Shown piece after piece: positions 24,485 to 34,137 of a stretch of DNA of 64,000 nucleotides (position 1 is the first letter of the stretch; the number at the start of each line of letters is the position of its first letter). The position numbers and the translations under genes are program-made. The notes below the pieces were generated by a model. The model was not told the origin of the DNA and ran no database searches. It saw only the letters and a list, made by a program, of their open reading frames with translations. Location of the stretch: contig NZ_FOWW01000002.1 in assembly GCF_900115565.1 (NCBI RefSeq), forward strand, positions 607,160 through 671,159, written 5' to 3'. Origin of the DNA: Amycolatopsis arida (GTDB lineage Bacteria > Actinomycetota > Actinomycetes > Mycobacteriales > Pseudonocardiaceae).

Positions 24485-25629
24485 ATGCGCGTGCTGCTCA
24501 CCAGCGTGCCGTTGCCGGGCCACTTCTTCCCGCTGGTGCCACTCGCCTGGGTGTTCCGGGCCCTTGGGCACGACGTGCTGGTGGCCGTTCCGGCCACCTT
24601 CGTGCCGGCGGCGTGCCGATCCGGGCTGCCGGTGGTGCCGTGCGGCCCGGCCATGGACTTCGTCGAGCTCGCCGCGGCCACGGCCGGCAGCGGGGACGCC
24701 GGCACCCGGCGGTACGCGCACGGCCGGGTGTTCGGGCGGATCGCCGCGGCGGCGTTGCCGGGCGTGACCGGGATGGTCGGGTCCTGGCGGCCGGACCTCG
24801 TGGTGAGCGAGCGCGCCGAGTTCGCCGGGCCGATCGCCGCGGCGGTCTCCGGGGTGCCGCGGGTGGAGCTGCACTGGGGCGCGGCGCGGCTGGGCGAGTA
24901 CCGGGCCGCCGCCGCCGAGGTGCTGGCCGGTGCGCTCGCGGCGCGCGGGCTCGCCAGGCTGCCGGAGCCGGACCGGGTGCTCAACCCGTGGCCGCCGAGC
25001 CTGCGCCGACCCTACGCCGCGGCGCACCGGAACCTGCGGCACGTGTCGTACAACGGGGACGCGCGGATGCCCGGCTGGTCGGTGGGCCGTGCGGCGCCGG
25101 CCCGGATCTGCCTGACCCTGGGCACGGTGGTGCCCCGGCTGCCCGGTACGGACGGTGCTGCTGTCGTGTCCATCGTGGACCAGCTCGCCGGGCTGGGGGT
25201 CGAGGTCGTCGTGGCGGTCGACGAGGCGGTGGCCGCGGGATGGCGACCGTTGCCGGCCGCGGTCCGGCACGTGGGGGCGACTGCCGCTGGCCCAGACCCT
25301 GCTGGCGTGTGCCGTCCTGGTGCACCACGGCGGCCAGGGCTCCACGCTGACGGCGTTCGAGGCGGGGTGCCCCCAGCTCGTGCTGCCGCACTTCGACGAC
25401 CAGTTCGCCAACGCCGCCGCGGTGGTGTCCGTGGGGAGCCGGCGTCCGCCTGCTCCCCACCGAGCTGACCCAGGACGCCGCCGGCAAGGCCTGCCTGGAG
25501 CTGCTGGAGACCGTGCGGTACGGCGAGGCCGCCGCGACCGTCGCGAGCGAGATCGCCGCCCAACCCTCCCCCGTCGACGTGGCCGACGACCTGGCGGACT
25601 GGGTCGCCGAGGCGAGAGCACGCGGGTGA
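24485..25629 (+). pseudogene. UGT/macrolide-type glycosyltransferase, two frameshifts
   Basis: From ATG 24485: MRVLLTSVPLPGHFFPLVPL (typical nucleotide-sugar glycosyltransferase start), HDVLVAVPATFVP, GVPRVELHWG and ICLTLGTVVPR. A G-run indel near 25275 shifts the frame to LLACAVLVHHGGQGSTLTAF, the conserved HGG donor-sugar motif. Another indel near 25437 shifts to VRLLPTELTQDAAGKACLEL and the end at TGA 25629. Joined, it is about 380 residues, a full-length GT-1/GT28-like enzyme that would glycosylate a small molecule. Both indels change the frame by one base next to G runs, so a real intact gene is not excluded. Confidence 0.7.
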
Positions 25630-25802
25630 GTTCCTCACGTTCCTTTCGGGAGGGATTCGTGCCCGACCGCTGATCGTGGCACTGGTGACCTGGTCCCGCC
25701 GCGGGCCATTCTGGCCTTCCTGATCGGGTGCACTTCGGTGAACGAGCCCGGAGCTCGCGGCGACTCCTCGCCCGACACGTGTTCCGAGCGGGAGGGACAG
25801 CC

Positions 25803-26516
25803 GTGGACAAGGTGACCGTGTTGGCGGTGGAACGGGCTGTCGACACCATGCACGGGGCGCTGGCCGAACCGTTGACCGTCGACGACCTGGCCCGCTCGGC
25901 GCTGTTCAGCAAGTTCCATTTCTGCCGGCTATTCCGGCGGACCACCGGGCTCTCCCCGGCCCGCTACCTGTCGGCACTACGGCTGGAGGAGGCCAAGCGG
26001 CTGCTGCGGGCGACGTCGTTGAGCGTCACCGACATCAGCCATCTGGTCGGGTACAGCAGCGTGGGCACCTTCAGCACGCGGTTCCACCACAGTGTCGGCG
26101 TCTCACCCAGCTCCTACCGTCAGGGGCAGGTTCCGCCCGCGGAGCCCGGCGCGGTGCGGGGCGCGCCGCCGGTGGTCACCGGCAGGGTCATCGGGCCGCG
26201 GGCCGTCGAACCCGTCCTCGTGGGACTGTTCCGCAACCCCATCATGGAGGGCGCGCCCGTCCGGCTCACCGCGCTCGACCACATCGGACCGTACACTTTG
26301 GACAAGGTTCCGCCGGGGACGTGGCACGTGCTGGTGCACGCCGGCGGTGGGGACCAGGATGTCTTCGTCGGTGAGCACGGGCCGATCGAGGTCCGGGCCG
26401 GGATCACCGCCCACGTCGCCGACGTCGTGCTCCGCCGCCGGGGCAAGACCGACCCACCGGTGCTGTCGGCACTGCTCGACGCCCCCGCACCCGCGGCAGC
26501 CAGCCAGGCCAGCTGA
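25803..26516 (+). CDS. AraC-family regulator with C-terminal extension
   Basis: 237 residues from GTG 25803, with a GGGAGGGA ribosome site. The AraC double helix-turn-helix lies at the N-terminus (about 8-105): LTVDDLARSALFSKFHFCRLFRRTTGLSPARYL and ITDI-like helix LSVTDISHLVGYSSVGTFSTRF. The rest (about 120-237) is an unusual beta-rich extension of unknown role, LDHIGPYTLDKVPPGTWHVLVHAG. This N-terminal-HTH order is typical of a subgroup with unknown ligands. Confidence 0.85.
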   Translation: MDKVTVLAVERAVDTMHGALAEPLTVDDLARSALFSKFHFCRLFRRTTGLSPARYLSALRLEEAKRLLRATSLSVTDISHLVGYSSVGTFSTRFHHSVGVSPSSYRQGQVPPAEPGAVRGAPPVVTGRVIGPRAVEPVLVGLFRNPIMEGAPVRLTALDHIGPYTLDKVPPGTWHVLVHAGGGDQDVFVGEHGPIEVRAGITAHVADVVLRRRGKTDPPVLSALLDAPAPAAASQAS

Positions 26517-26642
26517 CCGACCCGGGCCCCGGCGAAGCTCATCCGGCCCGAACCAGGCGCCGGGCCGGGAGAACGGAAGCCATGACCGGAAATGCGGGCG
26601 CCCGCGTGGCGGAGACTGGGCCGGACGAAGTGGCCGGCTCAC

Positions 26643-26890
26643 CCGATGCGTGGCGTCCCCTTGGTTCTCCCCCGGCCCGTTCACCCGTGCCCGTCCTGTC
26701 CAACGGCGGGCAGGAGGTACGCGCCAGCCACCATCCGAGGCGTGGCGTCCCCTTGGTCTTCCCCCATCCCCTTCGTCCCTGCCGAACCTGTGCCCGGTGC
26801 GGACCAGGCCACCCAAAGCATCACCCGAGGCGTGGCGTGGCCTTGGTTCTCCCCTGTCCCCTTCGTCCTTGCCGGTCCTGTGCGGGGTGG
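26643..26890 (+). repeat. Three tandem ~90 bp repeats (element A)
   Basis: Copies start at 26643, 26735 and 26825 (spacing 92 and 90 bp). The shared core is CCGAGGCGTGGCGTCCCCTT followed by GGTTCTCCCC and a CCCCTTCGTCC / GCC...CCTGT tail. The unit start also occurs in opposite orientation at 41076-41107. Confidence 0.8.
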
Positions 26891-26892
26891 GG

Positions 26893-26953
26893 CTCGGGTC
26901 AAGGGTGAGCGAAGCGAATCGCGAAGCGACGCCGAAGGCGCCCTTGACGCGAG
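26893..26953. repeat. Hairpin with 13 bp arms
   Basis: CTCGGGTCAAGGG (26893-26905) pairs with CCCTTGACGCGAG (26941-26953) at 12 of 13 positions. The enclosed 35 nt is made of GAAGCG-type short repeats. It looks like one of the intergenic palindromes scattered through some actinobacterial genomes. Confidence 0.65.
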
Positions 26954-26971
26954 TCCCACCCCGTCAGACAC

Positions 26972-27006
26972 TGCCGGCCCCAGAAGGGGACGCGGGAGGG
27001 TGCACC
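26972..27006 (+). repeat. Dispersed element B, copy 1
   Basis: TGCCGGCCCCAGAAGGGGAC, continuing to GGGTGCAC, recurs nearly identically on the opposite strand at 41034-41067. In both places element A lies just before it in the same relative orientation. Confidence 0.75.
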
Positions 27007-27210
27007 CCGCCCACCCCGGGGGTCGCCGAGCCGCTCCAGCGTATCGCCGCCGGGAGTGCTGGGACGGTGCGCGCGAAATCTGTGGATCACTACCGGGGGA
27101 TGGGGACAACTCGACGGGTGCACCGCGGCGAGTGCCGCGCCGCGGGGACACACCCCGCACACCCGCTGGGGGTGCATCCCGTGTCGGGATTGCCGCGTCG
27201 CGGGCGGGGG

Positions 27211-27323
27211 GTCCCCACCCCGAAGCCTGATTGTGTTGACGGTCGTCGGCACCGTGTCAAGGCGGGAAAGCGTGCCTTGACACGGCACCGCCGACCGCAC
27301 AGCGGCTTCGGATCGGGGTGGGG
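27211..27323. repeat. Long imperfect palindrome
   Basis: The outer arms TCCCCACCCCGAAGCC (from 27212) and GGCTTCGGATCGGGGTGGGG (27304-27323) pair with a short bulge. The inner arms CCGTGTCAAGGC (27252-27263) and GCCTTGACACGG (27274-27285) pair perfectly around a 10 nt loop. RNA from either strand would form a long hairpin. It could be a terminator, a REP-like element or a structured RNA. Confidence 0.6.
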
Positions 27324-27423
27324 AGGGGGAATGGCTGCAGCCTGCAACCCGTGGGGTGGGGCGCGCCCCGACCCGGCGTGAGAACGGCCCCACCGTGAGG
27401 CGCGTCCCCCCTGCGGCGTCCCG

Positions 27424-27451
27424 TGTCACATCGACGGGGGTGGTGCCCGTC
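27424..27451 (+). promoter_or_regulatory. Likely ECF41-type promoter (autoregulation)
   Basis: TGTCACA (27424-27430) and CGTC (27448-27451) are separated by 17 nt, matching the known ECF41-group promoter pattern of a TGTCACA -35 and a CGTC -10. It lies 38 nt upstream of the ECF41-like gene, as expected for a factor that transcribes its own gene. Confidence 0.6.
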
Positions 27452-27488
27452 AGTCACATGAGGGGACCCGAGCCGGGAGGATGTGACC

Positions 27489-28382
27489 GTGGACGAGCGA
27501 GACTGGTTGGCGGAGCGATTCGAGACCCACCGGGCCCACCTGCGGGCGGTGGCCTACCGGATGCTCGGCTCGCCGAGCGAGGCGGACGACGCCGTGCAGG
27601 AGGCGTGGCTGCGGCTGAGCCGTTCCGCCGCGGACGAGGTGACCAACCTCGGCGGGTGGCTGACCACGGTCGTCGGCAGGGTGTGCCTGGACATGCTCCG
27701 CAGCCGCACGTCACGGCGCGAGGACCCGCTGGACGACCACGTGCCCGAGACCGACCGGGACGCCGCCGACCCCGAACGGGACGTGCTGCTGGCCGACGCG
27801 GTCGGGCCGGCACTGCTCGTGGTGCTGGACGCGCTGTCCCCGGCCGAGCGGATCGCCTTCGTGCTGCACGACATGTTCGCCGTACCGTTCACCGACATCG
27901 CCCCGATCGTGGGCCGGTCGCCGACCGCGGCCCGCCAGCTCGCCAGCCGGGCCCGCCGTCGGGTGCGCGGCGCGGCCGTCCCGGACGGCGACCGGTCGCG
28001 GCAGCGGAAGGTCGTCGACGCCTTCCTCGCCGCCTCCCGCGGCGGTGACTTCGCCGCCCTGCTGGCGGTGCTCGACCCGGACGTGGTGCTCCACGCCGAC
28101 GAGGTCGCGGTCCGCGGGGCCGCGGCGAGCGCCGATCGCGGCGCGCCGACCCTCGCGGTCGAGCAGCGCGGCGCGCCCACCGTGGCCGAGACCTTCGCCG
28201 GGCGGGCCACGGCCGCCCGGCCGGCGCTGCTCGGCGGCGCCCCCGGCGCGGTGTGGGCACCGGACGGCACGCCACGGGTGGCGTTCGCGTTCACCGTCCG
28301 CGACGGGCGGATCACCGCGATCGACGTCGTGGCCGATCCGGACCGCCTCGCCCGGCTCGACGTGGTCCTCCTCGACGGCTGA
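27489..28382 (+). CDS. ECF41-type sigma factor (SigJ-like) with SnoaL-like C-terminal domain
   Basis: 297 residues. GTG 27489 is preferred over GTG 27483 because GGAGG is 8 nt upstream. Region 2: HLRAVAYRMLGSPSEADDAVQEAWLRL; region 4: LSPAERIAFVLHDMFAVPFTDIAPI and PTAARQLASRARRRVRG. The C-terminal NTF2/SnoaL-like domain starts near 175 (RKVVDAFLAASRGGDFAALL) and ends with DPDRLARLDV, the counterpart of the NPDKL motif that tunes ECF41 activity. ECF41 factors work without an anti-sigma factor and usually control one neighbouring oxidoreductase or decarboxylase gene. None is adjacent here. Confidence 0.9.
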   Translation: MDERDWLAERFETHRAHLRAVAYRMLGSPSEADDAVQEAWLRLSRSAADEVTNLGGWLTTVVGRVCLDMLRSRTSRREDPLDDHVPETDRDAADPERDVLLADAVGPALLVVLDALSPAERIAFVLHDMFAVPFTDIAPIVGRSPTAARQLASRARRRVRGAAVPDGDRSRQRKVVDAFLAASRGGDFAALLAVLDPDVVLHADEVAVRGAAASADRGAPTLAVEQRGAPTVAETFAGRATAARPALLGGAPGAVWAPDGTPRVAFAFTVRDGRITAIDVVADPDRLARLDVVLLDG

Positions 28383-28420
28383 CCGCCGGCCGGAACCACC
28401 CAGCGGGCAGAATCGGTCGG

Positions 28421-31400
28421 GTGCGGATCGGCATGCTGGGACCGCTCGAGGTCCACACCGACGCCGGCACGCCCGTGCGGCTGGCCGGCGCCCGGCTGCG
28501 CGCGCTGCTGATCGCGCTGGCGCTCGACCCCGGCAGGGTGGTCCCGGCCGCGCGGCTGGTGGACGCCATCTGGGGTGACCACCCGCCGGCGGCCGCGGCC
28601 AACGCCCTGCAGGCGCTGGTGTCCCGGCTGCGCCGGGCGCTCCCGGACGCCGCCGTCGAGTCCCACCCCGCCGGCTACCGGCTGGCGGTGGACCCCGACG
28701 CGGTGGACGTCACCCGCTTCGAACGCCTCGTCGCCGCCGGCCGGGACGCGCTCGCCACCGACCCGGCCGAGGCGGCGGAAACGCTGCGCGCGGCGCTGGC
28801 GCTGTGGCGCGGGCCGGCGTTGCTGGACGTGGCCGAGGCGGAACCCTTCCGGGCCCCCGTCGCCCGGCTGACCGAGCTGCGGTTGGCCGCCGTGGAGGAC
28901 CGGGTCGAGGCCGATCTCCGGCTCGGCCGGGGCGCGGAGCTGACCACCGAGCTGGCCCAGCTGGTGGCCGAGCATCCGCTGCGGGAACGGCTCGTCGGCG
29001 CGCTCATGCGGGCGCTGTGCGCGGCGGGGCGGCCGGCCGAGGCGCTCGGCGCCTACGAGCGCGCCAGGTCCGCGCTGGCCGAGGCGCTGGGCACCGACCC
29101 CTCGCCTGAGTTGTCCGCGCTGCACACCGCGGTCCTGCGCGGCGAGCTGCCCGCGACGAGCCCACCACACGACACTTGGGACAGTCTCCCGAGGACGAAC
29201 CTGCGCGCGGGGCTGACCAGCTTCGTCGGCAGGGACGCCGACGTGGTGCTGGTCGGCAAGCTGGTCGGCGACCACCGGCTGACCACGCTCACCGGGCCCG
29301 GCGGCGCCGGGAAGACCCGGCTGGCCACGGAGGTGGCCCGCCGGCTGCTCGACCAGAGCCCCGACGGGGTGTGGCTGGTGGAGCTCGCACCGGTCACCGG
29401 CGCCGCGGACGTGCCGCAGGCCGTGCTCGCCGCGTTGAGCCTCCGGGACCAGGCGCTGCCCGGTCTCGCCCGCTCGGCGGACCCCGTCGACCGGCTGGTC
29501 GCCGCGCTCAGGGCGCGCAACCTGGTACTGGTGCTGGACAACTGCGAGCACCTGGTGGACGCCGTCGCGGCGCTGGTCGACCGGCTGCTCGGCGAGTGCC
29601 CCCGGCTGCGGGTGCTGGCGACCAGCCGCGAACCGCTCAACCTCACCGGCGAGGCGCTGTGGCCGGTGGAGCCGCTCGCCCTGCCCGCCGCCGACGCGGA
29701 GGTCGCCGAGGCGCTGTCGAGCGCCGCGGTCCGGCTGCTCGCCGACCGGGCCGTCGCGACCCGCCCCGGGTTCACGGTCACCCCGGGCAACCTGCCCGCC
29801 GTCGTGCGGATCTGCCGCGCGCTGGACGGGATGCCGTTGGCCATCGAGCTGGCCGCGGCACGGCTGCGCACGCTGAGCCCCGAGCAGCTCGCCGGCCGGC
29901 TCACCGACCGGTTCCGGCTGCTCGCCGGCGGCAGCCGGATGGCGCTGCCCCGGCACCGCACGCTGCGCGCCGTGGTGGACTGGAGCTGGGACCTGCTCAC
30001 CGAGCCGGAGCGGGTGCTGCTGCGCCGGCTCGCGGTGTTCGCGGGCGGAGCGAGCCTGGCCGCCGTGGAGCGGGTGTGCGCCGGCGGTCCGGTCGCCGCG
30101 GCGGACGTGCTGGACCTGCTCACCGCGCTGGTCGACAAGTCGCTCCTGGTGCCGGACGAGGCCAACAGCAAGGCCGATGACGGCCCGCGGTACCGGATGC
30201 TGGAGACGATCAAGGAGTACGGCCTGGAGCGACTCGCCGAGGCCGGGGAGTCGGCGGTGATCCGGCGGGCGCACGCCGAGTTCTTCGCGGAGCTGGTCGA
30301 GGCCGCCGACCCACACCTGCGCCGCGCCGAGCAGTTGCTGTGGCTCGACCGGCTCGACGTCGAGCACGACAACATCAACGCGGCGACCCGCGGCGCGATC
30401 GACGCCGGCGACACCCGCGCCGCCATCCGCCTCGTTGCCGGTGCCGGCTGGTACTGGTGGCTCGGCGGGCACCGCGCGGAGGGCGCGGAGCTGGCCGAGC
30501 GGGCACTGGCCATGCCGGGTGCGGCCGATGCCGGGGCGCGGGCCACGGCGTACGCGATCGCCGCGCTGTTCGCCACCGCCGGGCTCGGCGACGAGCGGGA
30601 GGTGGCGACGTTGCTCGAGGAGGCACACCGCATGGCCGGGGAAGCCGAGCCGCACAACCCGCTGCTGCGGTTCCTCGACATGCTGAAGGAGCTGGTGCGC
30701 GGCTCCGTGGCCGGCACGGAGCCGCCGCCGGACTTGCTGGACACGTTGCTGTCCGACGAGGACCCGTGGGTGCGCGCCCAGGCCCGGCTGAACCGCGCCC
30801 GCATGTTGCTCAACGTCGGCCGGGCACGGGCCCTGGCGGAGGCCGACACCGAGCTGGCGCTGCGCGACTTCCGGGCGCTCGGCGAGCGGTGGGGCATCTC
30901 GTTCGCGCTCACCACGCTGGCCGACCTCGTGGCCCAGCGCGGTGACCTGGCCGCGGCGCACGAGCTCTACCGGGAGGCGGTCGCCGTGGTCACCGAGGTC
31001 GGGGCGGTCGAGGACGTGCCGTTCATGCGCGCCCGGCAGGCCCAGCTCCAGTGGGTGCTCGGCGACCCGGAGGGCAGCGCCGCGGCCCTCCGGGCAGCGG
31101 AGCGGGACGCCGAGCGGGTGGGGTGGCCCGACGCGGTCGCCGGTGTGGCCCTCGCCGGCGCCGAGCTGAGCCGGTGGGCCGGGGATCCGCGCGTCGCGTG
31201 GTCCGCGCTGGCGCACGCCGAGGAGGCCATGCGCGAGATCGTCGTGCATCCCGCGTTCCGCGCGATGCTGCTCGGCTCGCGCGGGCAGCTGGCCGCGGCG
31301 GAGGGCGACCTGCCCACCGCCCGCGCTCACCTGGCCGAGGCGCTCGACCTCGCGGTGAACTCGCGGCACGCGCCCACGGTCGCGCAGGTGCTGGTCGGGG

Positions 31401-31630
31401 TCGCCGACTCCGCGCTGCGCCAGGGTCGGCCGGACGACGCGGCCCGGCTGCTGGCGGCGAGCGTCGCGGTACGCGGCGCACCCGACCTGTCCAATCCGGA
31501 CGCCACCAGGGTGGCCGGCGCCGCGCGGGCCGCACTCGGTGACGCGGAGTTCACCGAGGCGGCCCGGAGCGGTGACGGCGCGACCATGGCGACGGTCCGG
31601 GAGCTCGCCGCCCCGGACCTGGCCGGCTGA
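28421..31630 (+). CDS. AfsR/SARP-like transcriptional regulator (OmpR-HTH, BTAD, NB-ARC, TPR)
   Basis: 1069 residues from GTG 28421. Order: OmpR-type winged helix with VRIGMLGPLEVH and LVDAIWGDHPP (1-85), bacterial transcriptional activator domain with VSRLRRALPDA and ALGTDPSPELSALH (to about 240), and an NB-ARC-type ATPase. The ATPase has P-loop GPGGAGKTRLA (292-302), LVLVLDNCEHL Walker B, ATSREPL and GMPLAIELAAARL. A long TPR-like helical C-terminus follows. Such STAND regulators activate secondary metabolism genes after nucleotide-controlled oligomerisation. The start follows the sigma gene by 38 bp, so they may share a transcript, though a CAGAAT 8 nt before the GTG suggests an own leaderless start. 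No biosynthetic target is adjacent. Confidence 0.92.
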   Translation: MRIGMLGPLEVHTDAGTPVRLAGARLRALLIALALDPGRVVPAARLVDAIWGDHPPAAAANALQALVSRLRRALPDAAVESHPAGYRLAVDPDAVDVTRFERLVAAGRDALATDPAEAAETLRAALALWRGPALLDVAEAEPFRAPVARLTELRLAAVEDRVEADLRLGRGAELTTELAQLVAEHPLRERLVGALMRALCAAGRPAEALGAYERARSALAEALGTDPSPELSALHTAVLRGELPATSPPHDTWDSLPRTNLRAGLTSFVGRDADVVLVGKLVGDHRLTTLTGPGGAGKTRLATEVARRLLDQSPDGVWLVELAPVTGAADVPQAVLAALSLRDQALPGLARSADPVDRLVAALRARNLVLVLDNCEHLVDAVAALVDRLLGECPRLRVLATSREPLNLTGEALWPVEPLALPAADAEVAEALSSAAVRLLADRAVATRPGFTVTPGNLPAVVRICRALDGMPLAIELAAARLRTLSPEQLAGRLTDRFRLLAGGSRMALPRHRTLRAVVDWSWDLLTEPERVLLRRLAVFAGGASLAAVERVCAGGPVAAADVLDLLTALVDKSLLVPDEANSKADDGPRYRMLETIKEYGLERLAEAGESAVIRRAHAEFFAELVEAADPHLRRAEQLLWLDRLDVEHDNINAATRGAIDAGDTRAAIRLVAGAGWYWWLGGHRAEGAELAERALAMPGAADAGARATAYAIAALFATAGLGDEREVATLLEEAHRMAGEAEPHNPLLRFLDMLKELVRGSVAGTEPPPDLLDTLLSDEDPWVRAQARLNRARMLLNVGRARALAEADTELALRDFRALGERWGISFALTTLADLVAQRGDLAAAHELYREAVAVVTEVGAVEDVPFMRARQAQLQWVLGDPEGSAAALRAAERDAERVGWPDAVAGVALAGAELSRWAGDPRVAWSALAHAEEAMREIVVHPAFRAMLLGSRGQLAAAEGDLPTARAHLAEALDLAVNSRHAPTVAQVLVGVADSALRQGRPDDAARLLAASVAVRGAPDLSNPDATRVAGAARAALGDAEFTEAARSGDGATMATVRELAAPDLAG

Positions 31631-31635
31631 CCGGA

Positions 31636-32420
31636 TCAACGCCGGGACGGGTCGCGGTTGTACAGCTTGCGCGCCCACAGGTAGCCGAGCAGCGCGATGC
31701 CGACCGACCAGGCGACGGCGATCGCACCGCTGTTCCCGACCGGCCCACCGGTCAGCAGGTTGCGCAGGGTCTCCATGATCGGGGTGAACGGCTGGTACTC
31801 GGCGAAGACGCGTACCACCGTCGGCATCGAGTCGGTGGGCACGAAGCCGCTGCCGAGGAACGGCAGCAGGGTCAGCGGCATCGGCAGGTTGCTCGCGCCC
31901 TCCACGGTCTTGCTCACCAGGCCGAGCGCGACGCACAGCCAGACGATCGCGAAGGTGACCAGGGCGAGCAGGCCGAGCGCGGCGAGCCACCCGACCGGGT
32001 CGGCGCTGGGCCGGAAGCCCACCAGCAGGGCCACGCCCACGACGATCACCAAGGTGATCAGGGTCTGGATCATGCTGCCCAGCACGTGACCGGTCAGCAC
32101 CGAGGCGCGGCTGATCGACATGGTGCGGAACCGGGCGACGATCCCCTCGGTCATGTCCATGGCGACGGAGATCGCGGTGCCGGTGCCGGCGGCGGCCACC
32201 GCGATCAGGATGATGCCCGGTGTGACGTAGTTGACGTACTCGGCGCGGCCACCGCCGGGGCCACCGATGCCGGCGCCCAGCGCGCCGCCGAAGACGTAGA
32301 CGAACAGCAGCAGGAAGATCACCGGCAGGCCGGCCAGCTGCAGGGTCATCGACGGGTAGCGGAGCATGTGCCGGAGGTTGCGGCGCAACATCGTGGCCGA
32401 GTCGCGCAGGGGGTAGGTGG

Positions 32421-32424
<4 letters not shown>
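31636..32424 (-). CDS. ABC-2 type exporter permease (DrrB-like)
   Basis: 262 residues with six transmembrane segments. The family signature is seen in YVTPGIILIAVAAAGTGTAISVAMDMTEGIVARFRTMSISRASVL. The start ATG 32424 overlaps the ATPase stop by 4 nt, so the pair is one operon. DrrAB-type pairs export antibiotics such as daunorubicin or other hydrophobic compounds; the substrate is unknown. Confidence 0.9.
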
Positions 32425-33470
<1,046 letters not shown>

Positions 33471-33632
33471 CGGAGTCTCCCCTCGTCACTGACGAGGACC
33501 ACCGTGTCCAAAGGGCCTGACGCCGCGCCGAGGCGCCGCTGACACGCCGCTGACACCGCGAGCTCGACCGCGTCCGCACGTCACTGCCCGCGCTGCGCGG
33601 GCGACACGAGATCCGGCGGAGGTCGCCTGGGG

Positions 33633-34076
33633 TCAGAGGGGGATCACGTAGTGGATGAACCCGTGGTTCTCCGCGACCCCGTCGTAGAGGCGCCGGGCGG
33701 CGCGGTTGTCCTCCTTGGTGTGCCAGTACACCCGGGAGCAGCCGCGGTCCCGGGCGAACCGCTCGACGGCCTGGATCAGCGCGCGCCCCACGCCCTTTCC
33801 GCGGGCCTCCGGCGCCGTGAACAGGTCCTGCAGATAGCACACGTCCGGCGAGGTGGTGCTGGCATGCACCAGGAAATGGGCGATCCCCACCACCCGGTCG
33901 TCGAGGCGAGCGGCGAGCGCGTGGATCCGGTCCCCGTTCCGCAGCTCCCACCACGTGCGCTCGCGGATGTCGGCCGGCAGCTCACGCCCGTAGAAGTGGG
34001 TGTAACCCCGGAACAGCTCCGCCCAGTCGGCCCTGTCGTCCGGCCGGAGCTCGCCGATGGTGATCACGAATCGCAC
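33633..34076 (-). CDS. GNAT-family N-acetyltransferase
   Basis: 147 residues. The acetyl-CoA motif is LQDLFTAPEARGKGVGRALIQAV, and the C-terminal motif RVYWHTKEDNRAARRLYDGVAENHGF is typical of diamine/amino acid acetyltransferase-like proteins (SSAT group). Substrate unknown. It lies 62 bp from the divergent AraC-type gene. Confidence 0.88.
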   Translation of the reverse strand: MRFVITIGELRPDDRADWAELFRGYTHFYGRELPADIRERTWWELRNGDRIHALAARLDDRVVGIAHFLVHASTTSPDVCYLQDLFTAPEARGKGVGRALIQAVERFARDRGCSRVYWHTKEDNRAARRLYDGVAENHGFIHYVIPL

Positions 34077-34125
34077 CCTTTGGTCGCGTCCACCATACCT
34101 ACCGCGGAGCCCGACAGCCTCGACC

Positions 34126-34131
34126 TAGACT
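34126..34131 (+). promoter_or_regulatory. Likely -10 element of a leaderless gene
   Basis: TAGACT ends 6 nt before GTG 34138 with no ribosome site in between, the usual layout for a leaderless actinobacterial mRNA. Confidence 0.5.
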
Positions 34132-34137
34132 CGGCAC

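Larger units (their letters stand above)
26517..27488. other. Repeat-rich non-coding region
   Basis: About 970 bp with no gene. It contains three 90 bp direct repeats, a 13 bp-stem hairpin, a copy of a dispersed element also found at 41 kb, a long imperfect palindrome and the promoter of the ECF sigma gene, each listed separately. Confidence 0.7.

Noticed and set aside
26582-27381. Several ORFs over the 26.6-27.4 kb repeats
   Set aside because: They read through direct repeats and palindromes in all frames and start or stop inside them.
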